Shown here one piece after another: positions 9,539 through 20,041 of a DNA stretch of 64,000 bases. The notes under the pieces are model-generated. The model worked only from the letters and a program-made list of their open reading frames with translations, was not told where the DNA came from and searched no databases. The DNA comes from Kordia zhangzhouensis (GTDB lineage Bacteria; Bacteroidota; Bacteroidia; Flavobacteriales; Flavobacteriaceae). Each line of letters begins with the position of its first letter. Within the stretch, counting starts at the first letter, position 1. Both the position numbers and the translations under genes were made by a program. The stretch is taken from the NCBI RefSeq assembly GCF_001005305.1, contig NZ_LBMH01000003.1, positions 655,724 to 719,723 on the forward strand, given 5' to 3'.

Positions 9539-9709
9539 ATGCCTATAGAAATTAGAGAACTTATAATCAAAACAGAAATAAAAACTGTTCATGAAAATGT
9601 ACATAGTAAACGAACTGTACAAGATTCAACAAAACTAAAAGACGAAGTCCTTGAAATGTGCAGGCGTATGATATTGGAAGCTCAAAAACGTGAAAAATAT
9701 AATAGGTAA
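9539..9709 (+). CDS. small DUF5908-type eCIS protein
   Basis: A 56-residue ORF (ATG at 9539, TAA at 9707-9709) fills the gap between the second tube gene and the LysM gene. It starts MPIEIRELIIK, which matches the short DUF5908 proteins found at this position in many Bacteroidota eCIS clusters. The rest is charged and helical (DEVLEMCRRMILEAQKREK). Its role is not known to me. By position it may correspond to the small Pvc6/Alg6-type component. It is easily missed because of its size. Confidence 0.72.
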   Translation: MPIEIRELIIKTEIKTVHENVHSKRTVQDSTKLKDEVLEMCRRMILEAQKREKYNR

Positions 9710-9718
9710 TATACGATT

Positions 9719-10390
9719 ATGTCTTTAGAATACATGAAAATAACTGGATACAAAGATGAAGACTTCACACAAGCTGTCTCGGGTGAACCCTATAATTTGA
9801 TGATTAATCCAGAAACTATTCAATGGAGTCGTTCTATAGAGTATAATGAACAACAACCTATTGACACAAGTTCAACTTCGCAAAAGTACAAAAGTACGCC
9901 AAGTGACAATTTGAGTTTTGATATTGTGATTGATTGTACAGGTGTTGTTGACAATAAAAGAACAGACCTAAGCAATGAAATTAAAGCGTTAGAAGACATT
10001 GTGTATACCTATAATGGAGATATTCACCGCCCAAACTATGTAAAAATTCAATGGGGAAGTAATTTGGTTTTCTACAGTGTATTAAAATCTTTTGATACGA
10101 CTTATACTCTTTTTAAACCTGACGGAAGTCCGCTAAGAGCTAAAGTTTCATTGACTTTTGGGAAATATATTTCTTCAGATAAACGAAAAAAAGAAGATAA
10201 TGAAAGTTCTCCTGATATTTCTCACTTGGTAGAAGTAACTCAGGGCGAAAATTTGCCTCAGCTATCAAACAAAGTTTGGAATACTCCATATTACTATATA
10301 CAAGTTGCTCAGTACAACGACCTAAACAAATTTAGACAACTAAAAGGAGGACAACAATTACTGTTTCCTCCCATTATAAAATCATCGTAA
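9719..10390 (+). CDS. LysM-containing tube-baseplate connector (Pvc7/CIS_tube family)
   Basis: The 223-residue protein has an N-terminal CIS-tube-type domain (residues ~1-155; LEYMKITGYKD, YNLMINPETIQWSRSIEY, KYKSTPSDNLSFDIVIDCTG). A C-terminal LysM-like segment follows (~165-220; VTQGENLPQLSNKVWNTPYYYIQVAQYNDLN split around a short loop, then LKGGQQLLFPP). Pvc7/gp53-like proteins attach the first tube rings to the spike hub. LysM in this family is a structural module rather than proof of peptidoglycan binding. The stop codon directly abuts the next ATG. Confidence 0.85.
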   Translation: MSLEYMKITGYKDEDFTQAVSGEPYNLMINPETIQWSRSIEYNEQQPIDTSSTSQKYKSTPSDNLSFDIVIDCTGVVDNKRTDLSNEIKALEDIVYTYNGDIHRPNYVKIQWGSNLVFYSVLKSFDTTYTLFKPDGSPLRAKVSLTFGKYISSDKRKKEDNESSPDISHLVEVTQGENLPQLSNKVWNTPYYYIQVAQYNDLNKFRQLKGGQQLLFPPIIKSS

Positions 10391-12190
10391 ATGAGTGCGT
10401 CAACAAATATTTCTAGCGGAGGTTTAGTAACCTTTGACATTAAAACGGAAGGCAATGCCATTCCCGATGCTATGGATATACAATCTATTGAAATAGAAAA
10501 AGGTGTAAACCGTATATCTGTTGCTAAAGTTACTATCATTGATGGAAGTCCTGCAACAGAAACATTTGAAGCTAGTTCATCTAGCACATTTATTCCTGGA
10601 AACTCCATTACAATTGAAGCAGGGTATGATTCTAAAAACGAAGTTATTTTCAAAGGAATTATTACTAAGCAAAGTATACGTGTACACGGAGCCGAAGGTT
10701 CTGTATTGATTGTTGAATGCCGCGATGAGGCTGTAAAAATGATTGTTGGTCGTAAAAGTGTTACTTATTCCAAACAAAAAGATAGTGACATTATGAGCAC
10801 AATTATAGGGAATTACAGTGGCTTAAGTGCTGATGTTTCCGCAACTTCAACAGAATGGCCTGAACAGGTACAATACTATGCAACTGATTGGGATTTTCTA
10901 TTAGCTCGCGCCGAAACAAACGGAATGATTGTAACTACGCTAAATGGAAAAGTATCTGTATTTCCTCCTGATACTAATACAAGTTCTGTATTAGAAATTG
11001 CTTACGGAAACAATCTATTAGAATTTAATGCCTCGCTCGACTCAATCACGCAATTAGGATCTGCAAAAGCAACTTCTTGGGATTTTTCGACACAAGCTAC
11101 AGTTTCAGGAGAAGCTACCAACAGCTATGCAGGACCAGGAAATCTATCTTCTAAAAAACTTTCGGAAGTAGTGGGACTTTCTAATTATGAGTTGCAAAGT
11201 ACGGCACCAATGGAAAGTACAGATTTAACAACTTGGTCTAAAGCTGCTTTGACGAAAAGTTCATATTCAAAAATTCAAGGAGATGTGAAATTTCAAGGAA
11301 GTAATCTAGTAGATCCTGGAAAATATATCACACTTGCTGGTTTAGGAGACCGATTTAACGGTGATCATATTATTTCAAACGTACATCATGTTATCGGTAA
11401 TGGAAATTGGACCACCGAAGTTTCTGTAGGATTATCACCTGTTTGGTTTACTGAAGAACCTGATGTTATGGCACCTCCAGCATCTGGATTATTACCTGGA
11501 GTTCAAGGACTTTTCAATGCTACTGTAAAAAAAATGTATGAAGACCCTGATAATCAATATCGTGTATTAGTAGACATCCCTTTATTTGACCCAAATGGTG
11601 AAGGACTTTGGGCACGACTGACCAATTTCTACTCTACTTCAGGAGCAGGAGCTTTTTTTATGCCTGAAGTTGGTGATGAGGTTGTTGTTGGTTTTCTAAA
11701 TGAAGATCCACGTTATCCCATTATTATAGGAAGCATGTACAGTTCGTCTAATAACAAACCTTTTAACGGGTTAGACCCTAATGAAAATAATACAACAAAA
11801 GCTATAGTTTCCAAGTCAGGGATTAACATTCAATTTGACGATGAAAAGAAAATTCTAACGCTTGAAACACCTAGTAAAAACACGGCCATTTTTAGTGACG
11901 AAGACAAACAAATTACCATCAAAGATCAAAACAATAATAGTATTGTGATGTCAGAAAGCGGTATTACAATTAAAAGCGAAAAAAGTATCACTGTACAAGC
12001 TACAGAGAATTTAACCTTGCAAGGAAATCAAGGAGTTACTATACAATCTTCTGGAGGTGATGTACAGATTAAAGGAATGAACATTAAATCCAATGCTGAT
12101 ATGGAATACTCTGCCGAAGGAAGTATGACTGCGTCGCTCCAAGGAGGCACTCAAACCACAATTAAAGGCGCAATGGTAATGATTAACTAA
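10391..12190 (+). CDS. spike/hub protein, VgrG-like (Pvc8)
   Basis: The 599-residue protein has a gp27-like hub in the first ~370 residues (e.g. IEIEKGVNRISVAKVTIIDG). A gp5-type OB-fold follows at ~390-450 (VLVDIPLFDPNGEGLWARL, MPEVGDEVVVGFLNEDPRYP). The remainder is a beta-helical needle with repeated short strands (ITIKDQNNNSIVMSESGITIKS, LTLQGNQGVTIQSS). This is the VgrG/Pvc8 order. The trimer forms the central spike of the baseplate and pierces the target membrane. The PAAR tip gene comes next. Confidence 0.92.
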   Translation: MSASTNISSGGLVTFDIKTEGNAIPDAMDIQSIEIEKGVNRISVAKVTIIDGSPATETFEASSSSTFIPGNSITIEAGYDSKNEVIFKGIITKQSIRVHGAEGSVLIVECRDEAVKMIVGRKSVTYSKQKDSDIMSTIIGNYSGLSADVSATSTEWPEQVQYYATDWDFLLARAETNGMIVTTLNGKVSVFPPDTNTSSVLEIAYGNNLLEFNASLDSITQLGSAKATSWDFSTQATVSGEATNSYAGPGNLSSKKLSEVVGLSNYELQSTAPMESTDLTTWSKAALTKSSYSKIQGDVKFQGSNLVDPGKYITLAGLGDRFNGDHIISNVHHVIGNGNWTTEVSVGLSPVWFTEEPDVMAPPASGLLPGVQGLFNATVKKMYEDPDNQYRVLVDIPLFDPNGEGLWARLTNFYSTSGAGAFFMPEVGDEVVVGFLNEDPRYPIIIGSMYSSSNNKPFNGLDPNENNTTKAIVSKSGINIQFDDEKKILTLETPSKNTAIFSDEDKQITIKDQNNNSIVMSESGITIKSEKSITVQATENLTLQGNQGVTIQSSGGDVQIKGMNIKSNADMEYSAEGSMTASLQGGTQTTIKGAMVMIN

Positions 12191-12241
12191 TGTATAACTA
12201 AGCAAACTGAATAAGTTACATAAAAACAAATACATAAAACT

Positions 12242-12544
12242 ATGCCACCAGCAGCACGATTAACAGATTTTCATGAATGTCCAATGCAAACACCTGCAGT
12301 TCCTGCTCCCATACCACATGTAGGCGGACCGATTACGGGACCTGGCGAACCCACTGTTTTAATAGGTGGTTTGCCAGCAGCACGAGTAGGTGATATGCTA
12401 GTTTGTGTAGGTCCGCCAGACTCTATTGTAAAAGGTTCAGCAACAGTGATGATTGGCGGAATGCCTGCAGCACGTATGGGAGATACCACTGCTCATGGTG
12501 GTTCGATAGTTTTAGGAGATTTTACAGTAATGATTGGTGGATAG
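12242..12544 (+). CDS. PAAR-domain spike tip protein (Pvc10-like)
   Basis: The 100-residue protein consists of PAAR repeats: PPAARLTDFHECP at the N-terminus, then GGLPAARVGDMLVCVGPP and GGMPAARMGDTTAHGG. His and Cys residues (HECP, CVG, AHGG) could bind the single metal ion that PAAR proteins carry at the apex. It sharpens the spike made by the preceding gene. The C-terminus shows no extra toxin domain. It overlaps the gp25 reading frame. Confidence 0.93.
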   Translation: MPPAARLTDFHECPMQTPAVPAPIPHVGGPITGPGEPTVLIGGLPAARVGDMLVCVGPPDSIVKGSATVMIGGMPAARMGDTTAHGGSIVLGDFTVMIGG

Positions 12545-12965
12545 AGAAGCAAACATACAAAAAGAGTTTTTAGGCTCAGGTTGGTCTTTTCCTGTAACAT
12601 TTTCTGCAGAAAATAATCAATTGCAATTGACCAAATATGAGACAAACATCAATGAGATGATTGACTTGATTATGCAAACCACTTTTGGAGAACGACCATT
12701 TGAACCACAATTTGGCTCTGGTTTACAAACATTTTTTTTTAAAGAAATGCGTCCCACTTTACAGGGAGAAATACGAGAAGCTGTAAAAACAGCCTTGTTA
12801 AACAATGAGCCAAGAATCAAAGTAATATCTGTGATTGTTGAATTCCCAGATCTACAAACTGGCTTGGTAGAAGTGACAATTAACTATATGTACAATCAAA
12901 CCAATACAAGACATAATTATGTATATCCTTTTTACATAAAAGAAGGAACCAATTTATCGAGATAA
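12537..12965 (+). CDS. baseplate wedge protein, gp25/Pvc9-like
   Basis: The ~142-residue protein matches the gp25/lysozyme-like baseplate family: FLGSGWSFPVTF near the start, then the family signature TTFGERPFEPQFGSGL and REAVKTALLNNEPRI with strands at the end. gp25 nucleates sheath assembly on the baseplate. No ATG precedes the conserved domain in this frame. Translation must start at GTG 12537 (chosen) or TTG 12534, both inside the end of the PAAR gene. This suggests translational coupling. Confidence 0.88.
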   Translation: MDREANIQKEFLGSGWSFPVTFSAENNQLQLTKYETNINEMIDLIMQTTFGERPFEPQFGSGLQTFFFKEMRPTLQGEIREAVKTALLNNEPRIKVISVIVEFPDLQTGLVEVTINYMYNQTNTRHNYVYPFYIKEGTNLSR

Positions 12966-12968
12966 AGA

Positions 12969-15900
12969 ATGAATCAATTTGATCAACATAGCGCAATACT
13001 CGCACTTGAAAAAGCTTTAGTGCCAACTGCCGATTTGGTTGACAGCAGAACGGAAACAGATCATTTGCGTTTGCTTGTTGATTTTGCTTCTTTATTCAAT
13101 TTTTATGACCGAACAAATTCAATTAATGGGAATTGGTCACCTTTTTTATTAAAAGATCCTGTTTTTTTAGTCGCTTCAATTGCAAAAACTTCTTTTCAAA
13201 AAGCGTATTCTCTTTTCATAAATACATGCTTTCAGCTTCAAAAAGCATTGAATCAAACAGCACTTCCTGATTTCATTTCGAATGCATTTAACCAACTATT
13301 TGACAAGTTGTGTGTTATTTTTCAAATCATTGAGCGTTGGACATACTATATGCAACAATCTTCCATGGAGTACAACTTAAAAACATATGTTATAAACAAT
13401 GTTAAAGACACGTATGGATTGATTTTATGGTCGTTGCTAGAATTGCGAAAACAACTTTACAATTATGCAAAAAAACCTAATACAGAAGTTAAGATTCCTG
13501 GGATTCTCAATGTGAATTCATACGCTTTTCAAAATTTCAATCCAAAAATTTGGAGTGTCAATAAAGGAACTTTGCCGTATTGGGAAGTTTTAGGTCTACC
13601 AACCACTCCTTGTCTTGATGAGGCCAATCAACAATGTTTTGATATTTATAACGTAACACAGCAAGATTTATACAATTCTTTATTTACTACTGGAAAGAAA
13701 GTATTTGCCTTTTACAGTAAATGTATTTCTTATGCAGCTACAGAATTGGAAACTATTCAAAAAGTACCTGGTCATTTTCCAGATACAATATTGCTTCGAA
13801 CATTTACGAGTCTATTAAAAATTTATAAAAAACAGTTCAACGGTTTATCAGAAAAACATTTACATTTTTACTACCATGATATTTTAAAACAATCTCCAAA
13901 TAGTGTCACTCCTGATACTGTTTTTGCTAGTTTCGATTTATCTAAAAAAGCCAATACTTTTAAACTTTTAAAAGGAACTATTTTCAATGCAGGATTGGAT
14001 AGTAATAAAGAAGCTATTCTATTTAAAACAACGAAAAATGTGTCTTTAAATTCTGCTAAAATTGTCAATGCATATACCCTTTCTCAGAAAAATACACACC
14101 CTTTTCACAATGCATTATTTTTAAAAACCTTACCGCCTGTCAATGTGGTTTCAAAAGATAAATCGGGCACAATTCAGAGCTGGAAAACATTTGGTTCTCA
14201 GCTAAATGCTGAAGGAATACAACAAAAAATGGCGTTCAGTATTAGCTCTCCAATGTTGTACCTTACAGAAGCATCTTCTCGAATTATTACATTTAATTTC
14301 ACATTTTCAAATGCTAACTTTACCAAGATTTTACAAGAAGATACTACATTTTATCTAAGTACGGCTAAGACATGGTTTTCTATTCCTAAAGAACAGATTG
14401 TCTTAGATTTTACAACTCCTGATTATAAATTACCTATGACCATTGATCGGTTATTGAAAATAACTATCACGCTCAAAGCGACTGATCCTATTATTGCTGC
14501 TTTTACTAAAAACCCAGATGGATATGCATGTGATTGGCCGCTGTTTAAAATGGAATTTTCAGAGTATGAAAATTTAGCCGATCCTCCACAGATTAAAAAA
14601 CTCTCAATTGACGTTGTCGTTGATGGACTGCAAAATTTTGAATTGTATAATGATTTTGGTCAGTTGAATGCCAAAAAACCTTTCCAACTATTTGGTCCTG
14701 CGCCAAAAATGAATCAACATTTCAGAGTAGGGAGCGCAGAAATATTTAGCAAACCGGTAAACAGTATCAGTTTTCAAATCAATTGGAATCCATTTGCATC
14801 AAATTTTGACTTTTCTACCTATTATCAAGAATATAATAATTACTTAAACAATCTATATTCGGGTTCTCCAGAAGATATTGAAGCAATTAAAGAAAAGTTC
14901 AAGCAGATTATTAACTCGCAAGAAACATTTTTTACAGACATTTCAAATACTCAAAAAAAGCTATTTCAAACTATTGATCAAAAAGATCCTACAAAAGCTA
15001 TCTCTCAAATTCAAGCAGCCCAATCAGAACTTGTAACTACTGCTACTGCTGAAGTAAAAAATTTACAAAAAATAGCAGGAAACAATGATAGTACGGTTAA
15101 TGCAATAATTAACAATGAAAATTCAATGGTTACGGCTATCAAAAATGCCCAAAACGAATTGATGTCAAATATCAAAGTCAATCAAAAGGTGCCTATTGCA
15201 AGTGTTGCTTCTACAGAAACATCTATTCTAAATACTATAAGCACTACACAAAATTATGTGTTTGAAAAATTGTTGTCTGCAGAGAATACAACCTTGACTA
15301 CATCATTACATGAAAAGAAATCTCTTTTTAAAAGAATTACGAGTTCTATAGGCAATATTTTCCACAAACATGAAAAAGTATCTGTTACTCACAAAGCAAC
15401 ATCCATGTTTTCAAATACAGCCTTTAAGATAAATTTTCAATGGTTAGAAAATGGTGTTTGGAATACATTTACGACCAACGTAAATGACCATAATGTTTCT
15501 TCAGAAACACTAAAAAATTTGTATTTCCCTTTTGAAACAACCACTGATTACATTCCACCAGTACGTACTTTTTCATTTACAGGTCTTACCACAGATTCTG
15601 CTGTAATTGATCCTTCTTTACAACTGTCGCCTCTAAAATTTAGCGAACAAAGCACCAAAGGTTTTTTACAGATGACATTGTCAGATCCTACATATGGGTT
15701 TGGTGTTGATTTATATCCAAAAGTTGTTGCTGCAATTGCTTTATTTAATGCAGAAATTATTGCTGAAAAAATAAAAGATACTAGTGATACGCAAACATTG
15801 ATATCTCCTGCAAACATTCCTTTTGTCCCAATGGTTAAGTTATTTTCTGGCACATATACAGCATCAGTCACGTATGATTTTTCTAATAATAATGAAGCAT

Positions 15901-17210
15901 ATCCATTGCAATGCTTTTATAATACACCTTTCAAAAATTATAAAGTATATGATAATACATCTGTAGAAACGCCCATTATTACGGAAAATACCACCTTAGG
16001 AAATTCTCCAGACAGAACCTCCTTGGGAACTATTATTCCCTTGAAAGCACTCCCATTAGTTCCTAAGTTTTCGTCAAAAGGGCAATTATTTTTAGAATTG
16101 CAAGACTTGATTATTCCTGCAAGTGTAAGTTTCTATATTGAATTAACACGAACTTATACAGAAAACGTTCTGTCTTCTAAAGAAATAAGCTATAGTTACT
16201 TGAGTAATACTGGTTGGAAAACTTTGCCTTCTATTGCTGATGACACCAATAAGTTTACTTGTTCTGGAATTATAACAATTGATATTCCGGAGGATATCGC
16301 CACTCAGCACGATACATTTGCTGGAAATAATTATTGGATTGCTATTGGAACTACCCATAATTTAGATAGCTTTCCAGAAACCTCCTTTTTAAAAAGCAAT
16401 GGATGCACATTGCAACGCATTGTAGCTTCGAACGATTTTTCTACGGAAGTTCCACAAATAAAAGCAAATACAATTACAGGTCCAAAAACTGCAATACCAG
16501 AAATAGCTAGTGTTGAACAACCATTTCCTTCTTTTGGCGGGAAAGCAGCCGAAACAAAAATACAAACCAACTCACGAGTAAGTAATCGTCTTAAAACTAA
16601 AGATCGTTTAGTCGCAAAACAAGATTATTTTAATACAATCCGTATTGAGTTTCCACAAGTGTATTATTCAAAAACTAGCTATGATAATCTTACCAATCAA
16701 ACACAAATATTTGTAGCTAAACGTGTTTCTGATGTAAATGACACAAATGCTTTTATTCCTCTTTTGAGTGAATGTAATGAACTAGAGATTCAAAATTACA
16801 TAGCGCAACGTACTTCTGCATTTTCAAAAATTGTAGTTGAGAATTTTAAATTGAACTATGTAAAAATTACTGCTGATATCCTATTAAATAGTGATGAAGA
16901 TGTAACCTCTGTTTCTCAAGAAATTAATAACGGGGTTAATTTGTTTTTAGCTCCATGGATTACTAGCGCTCAAACACAAATCACTATTGACAACGGATTA
17001 GATACAGCAGAGTTGGCAGCTTTTATTAATGAATATGATAGCGTGCTCGAAATTACAACGCTTTCTTTTCAAATTGGCACTAAAAATTTTACGACTGGGC
17101 AAATCAATTATCAAGATCATATTCAAGAAATAGCTCCTACTAATGGAGTCTTATTGGTACCATCTCTCAACAATTTAACGGAAAACAGTCTAATCAAGTA
17201 TCATTTATGA
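12969..17210 (+). CDS. large baseplate protein, Pvc11/gp6-like, with coiled-coil insertion
   Basis: This 1413-residue protein lies where Pvc11 (gpJ/gp6 family) is found. The C-terminal region shows the typical baseplate-J style ending (RLVAKQDYFNTIRIEFPQV, followed by several IxVxxFxLNYVxITADIL-type strands to LLVPSLNNLTENS). It is much longer than phage gpJ, in line with the massive baseplate extensions that form the 'cage' in AlgoCIS. Residues ~632-808 form an unusual helical, Gln/Ser/Thr-rich segment with repeating I-x-x-x-Q-x-x-L/F spacing, inserted between two beta-rich parts. It overlaps the next gene by 4 bases. Confidence 0.82.
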   Translation: MNQFDQHSAILALEKALVPTADLVDSRTETDHLRLLVDFASLFNFYDRTNSINGNWSPFLLKDPVFLVASIAKTSFQKAYSLFINTCFQLQKALNQTALPDFISNAFNQLFDKLCVIFQIIERWTYYMQQSSMEYNLKTYVINNVKDTYGLILWSLLELRKQLYNYAKKPNTEVKIPGILNVNSYAFQNFNPKIWSVNKGTLPYWEVLGLPTTPCLDEANQQCFDIYNVTQQDLYNSLFTTGKKVFAFYSKCISYAATELETIQKVPGHFPDTILLRTFTSLLKIYKKQFNGLSEKHLHFYYHDILKQSPNSVTPDTVFASFDLSKKANTFKLLKGTIFNAGLDSNKEAILFKTTKNVSLNSAKIVNAYTLSQKNTHPFHNALFLKTLPPVNVVSKDKSGTIQSWKTFGSQLNAEGIQQKMAFSISSPMLYLTEASSRIITFNFTFSNANFTKILQEDTTFYLSTAKTWFSIPKEQIVLDFTTPDYKLPMTIDRLLKITITLKATDPIIAAFTKNPDGYACDWPLFKMEFSEYENLADPPQIKKLSIDVVVDGLQNFELYNDFGQLNAKKPFQLFGPAPKMNQHFRVGSAEIFSKPVNSISFQINWNPFASNFDFSTYYQEYNNYLNNLYSGSPEDIEAIKEKFKQIINSQETFFTDISNTQKKLFQTIDQKDPTKAISQIQAAQSELVTTATAEVKNLQKIAGNNDSTVNAIINNENSMVTAIKNAQNELMSNIKVNQKVPIASVASTETSILNTISTTQNYVFEKLLSAENTTLTTSLHEKKSLFKRITSSIGNIFHKHEKVSVTHKATSMFSNTAFKINFQWLENGVWNTFTTNVNDHNVSSETLKNLYFPFETTTDYIPPVRTFSFTGLTTDSAVIDPSLQLSPLKFSEQSTKGFLQMTLSDPTYGFGVDLYPKVVAAIALFNAEIIAEKIKDTSDTQTLISPANIPFVPMVKLFSGTYTASVTYDFSNNNEAYPLQCFYNTPFKNYKVYDNTSVETPIITENTTLGNSPDRTSLGTIIPLKALPLVPKFSSKGQLFLELQDLIIPASVSFYIELTRTYTENVLSSKEISYSYLSNTGWKTLPSIADDTNKFTCSGIITIDIPEDIATQHDTFAGNNYWIAIGTTHNLDSFPETSFLKSNGCTLQRIVASNDFSTEVPQIKANTITGPKTAIPEIASVEQPFPSFGGKAAETKIQTNSRVSNRLKTKDRLVAKQDYFNTIRIEFPQVYYSKTSYDNLTNQTQIFVAKRVSDVNDTNAFIPLLSECNELEIQNYIAQRTSAFSKIVVENFKLNYVKITADILLNSDEDVTSVSQEINNGVNLFLAPWITSAQTQITIDNGLDTAELAAFINEYDSVLEITTLSFQIGTKNFTTGQINYQDHIQEIAPTNGVLLVPSLNNLTENSLIKYHL

Positions 17211-20041
17211 GCAATGAAAATTACATAGTAGATACACCACTTCCGTTGGAGCTCGATTTCAAATCTTTGAAATCGGAAGGGTTGGCATATATCCAAAAGC
17301 ATAGTAGTACTGCTTGGACTAATCTGAATCCAAGTGATCCAGGAGTTACAATTTTGGAGCAACTTTGTTATGCTTTTACAGAGTTAGGATATTGTGCTAA
17401 TTTCTCTATGAAAGATATTTTGACCAACGCAAATGGCAATCTTACTGTGGAGAATCAATTTTTTGTACCTCAACAAATTTTAACAACGACTCCAATTACA
17501 CTAAAAGATTATACAAAATGTATTATTGATGGTATTCCTAGTGTAAAAAATGCAATTGTAATACCAATTCCATTGACACTTCCTTTTGTGAGTGGTGTGT
17601 ATCAAGTGTATATACAACTCAGTACTTCTTATGACGATCCTTCAGTAATAAATGCTCCAGTTTCAGACACTTATTTTTTACTGAATAGTTATAGAAATGT
17701 AGGTGAATGGTTTTTACCTCCAAAAATATTAGTTCCCAAAAAATATACAATTACAGGAAATTTAGTTCTTGATACTGGATATGACTTAAATACTATTTTA
17801 CCAAAAATTGTCCAAAAAATAAACAATTATGTATTTCCAGAAGTCACTCAAACAGGCTATGATACATTAAAGAAAAAAGGCGAAAGTATCAATGACATTT
17901 TTAACGGTCCTTCTTTAGAAAACGGCTGGATTTCTTCGAGCAGTTTGTTACCTAAAAAAGATACAATACAAGCATTTGAAATCACAAAAATTATACATGA
18001 TGTTGAAGGTGTATCATCAATTAGCAAAGTAAAATTTAGTGAAAACAATACGACATCGACCACGGCTACATGTAATGAAGACGAAATCTTAACATTTGAC
18101 TTTTCTTCATCATTAACTAAAAATACAAACGCCCCTCTTTTAGAAATCAGTGCACACGGAAAACACTTAAATACTTCGCTTAACACCTCGTTGATTGATG
18201 AACTTGCTAGTATGCAATCTTCAGATGCACAAGCCAATGAAGTTGCTTCTGTCCAAATGGCTCCACAACTTCCTAGTGGAAAATTTAGAGATATTACGAG
18301 TTATTATTCTATCCAACATACTTTTCCAGAAGTATATGCTGTTGGACTCAATGCAACCAATCAAAACACACCTACTTATCAAGTTGCACAATCACGACAA
18401 TTAAAAGGATATTTGAGTTTATTTGATCAAATGTTAAGTAATCAATTTGCTCAATTGGCAAACATCGATAAGCTCTTTTCATTTAAAAATGCTTCAACAG
18501 GAAGTCCTGCTGATTTAGAAAACTACAACAATACAAAAACAGCTGAAGAAAAGATAAATCAAAAATACCCTGTTCCGTTTGAAGTTTTCTCTCCAACCTA
18601 CTTTTATCAATCCTTATATGGAAGTGTTCCTAATATTGAGCCTTTATTACGCAACAATTCTATTTTCAAATTTGGTCCTGTGTATGAATCACAAACAACA
18701 CTTGAACACAAAAATTGGACATCGTATCAAGACGATCCATATAACTCATATATGTATGGATTGCTAATTATTAATGAAGATGAAACTGTCAATCTTACTC
18801 GTAGAAATCAACTCTTAGATCATTTATTGGCACGTCACGGCGAATCGCCTTTGGTAATTGACACACTCATAAATGGCACAGTATATTCTGGTGATATGCT
18901 AAAAGATCGTGTTATTATTAAAAGTCTCTACTTGCAAAATTTTGACATTCTAAGTTACAATCGAACAAAAGCTTACAATGTTATTGGAGCTTCAAAGTTA
19001 AGTTCAAAACTGTTAGAAATTACAGATACATTAATAAATGATTTGGCAGCAATTACCACGGTAGAATTGTTCTCAAAAACAGAAAAAAATATTGAGAAAA
19101 ACACGTCTATTTCACAAGAACAATTACGAACATTAGAAGCAACATACAAAGCCAAGAAAGAGCTGCAACAAATTCTTACAAAAAGTTATCAAAAAAACGG
19201 TGTTTTTGATAGTGCTCGTGTAGATGAAGAGGAAAAAATTACCACACAGAATACTTTAGACTATACAACTGTATCCTTAAAGTTAAATATACTACTTACG
19301 TTGCGTCCATTCTACGTGAACTTTATTCAGTCTGTTGTAGAAAAAACCGATGTTCCAAACGATAAAAAAGAAACATTGTATGACGAGTGCGCAATTTCTT
19401 TATGGCTCATTACACAACGAAAAGGAATGATTAGTATTGAAACTAATATTCTTTTGCAAAGTGGAAAATTTCAATTATTTATTAGAGAGAATACATTATC
19501 TAAAACCTATTATCGCCTAAATACAATTTTAATGTATAACGATTTTGTGAAGCTTTCCTCAGGTTTAAGTACAATGTCAACACAAGATATTACCACTTAT
19601 CTAACTACTATTGACTCCTCATATGCACTAGAAAAAATAGAAAGTAGCTCCGTAAATGAAGCAATATTTACACCTATTGGAAATACAGGGTATGCATGGA
19701 CAGCAAATGTAAGCTGGAACGAGGAAAATACGATATATATTACCGATTCACTTTTAAGCAATAGTTTGCTTTGGATATTTCCAGATTTTATACCTGAAAT
19801 TAATGCCGCCGATTGGCAATATCGCCTCTCCTACTTTATAGAAACCGAATTAGACTTGCAGGTTACAGTAAAAACGTTGAACATAACAGCTGCAGATATG
19901 AAAACGCTTATTCCTGCATATGCAAACTGGTATAATGCTAATATTTACAATGCTGAAACAGAAACTATCAACTCGCAAGAACTCGCAAGTGCAACAAGTA
20001 ATCTTATCTCAATATTAAGTCAAATTTCCATCAATGCATAG
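17207..20041 (+). CDS. large baseplate protein, Pvc12-like (gp7-type)
   Basis: The 944-residue protein begins with the recognisable baseplate segment HSSTAWTNLNPSDPGVTILE followed by QLCYAFTELGYCANF, found in Pvc12/Afp12-type wedge proteins. The middle part contains YFSIQ-type and QLKGYLSLFDQMLSNQFAQL patterns typical of the family in Bacteroidota. The two proteins from this and the preceding gene form the wedge that surrounds the spike. It overlaps the tape-measure gene by 8 bases, so the baseplate-tape block is probably co-translated. Confidence 0.82.
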   Translation: MSNENYIVDTPLPLELDFKSLKSEGLAYIQKHSSTAWTNLNPSDPGVTILEQLCYAFTELGYCANFSMKDILTNANGNLTVENQFFVPQQILTTTPITLKDYTKCIIDGIPSVKNAIVIPIPLTLPFVSGVYQVYIQLSTSYDDPSVINAPVSDTYFLLNSYRNVGEWFLPPKILVPKKYTITGNLVLDTGYDLNTILPKIVQKINNYVFPEVTQTGYDTLKKKGESINDIFNGPSLENGWISSSSLLPKKDTIQAFEITKIIHDVEGVSSISKVKFSENNTTSTTATCNEDEILTFDFSSSLTKNTNAPLLEISAHGKHLNTSLNTSLIDELASMQSSDAQANEVASVQMAPQLPSGKFRDITSYYSIQHTFPEVYAVGLNATNQNTPTYQVAQSRQLKGYLSLFDQMLSNQFAQLANIDKLFSFKNASTGSPADLENYNNTKTAEEKINQKYPVPFEVFSPTYFYQSLYGSVPNIEPLLRNNSIFKFGPVYESQTTLEHKNWTSYQDDPYNSYMYGLLIINEDETVNLTRRNQLLDHLLARHGESPLVIDTLINGTVYSGDMLKDRVIIKSLYLQNFDILSYNRTKAYNVIGASKLSSKLLEITDTLINDLAAITTVELFSKTEKNIEKNTSISQEQLRTLEATYKAKKELQQILTKSYQKNGVFDSARVDEEEKITTQNTLDYTTVSLKLNILLTLRPFYVNFIQSVVEKTDVPNDKKETLYDECAISLWLITQRKGMISIETNILLQSGKFQLFIRENTLSKTYYRLNTILMYNDFVKLSSGLSTMSTQDITTYLTTIDSSYALEKIESSSVNEAIFTPIGNTGYAWTANVSWNEENTIYITDSLLSNSLLWIFPDFIPEINAADWQYRLSYFIETELDLQVTVKTLNITAADMKTLIPAYANWYNANIYNAETETINSQELASATSNLISILSQISINA

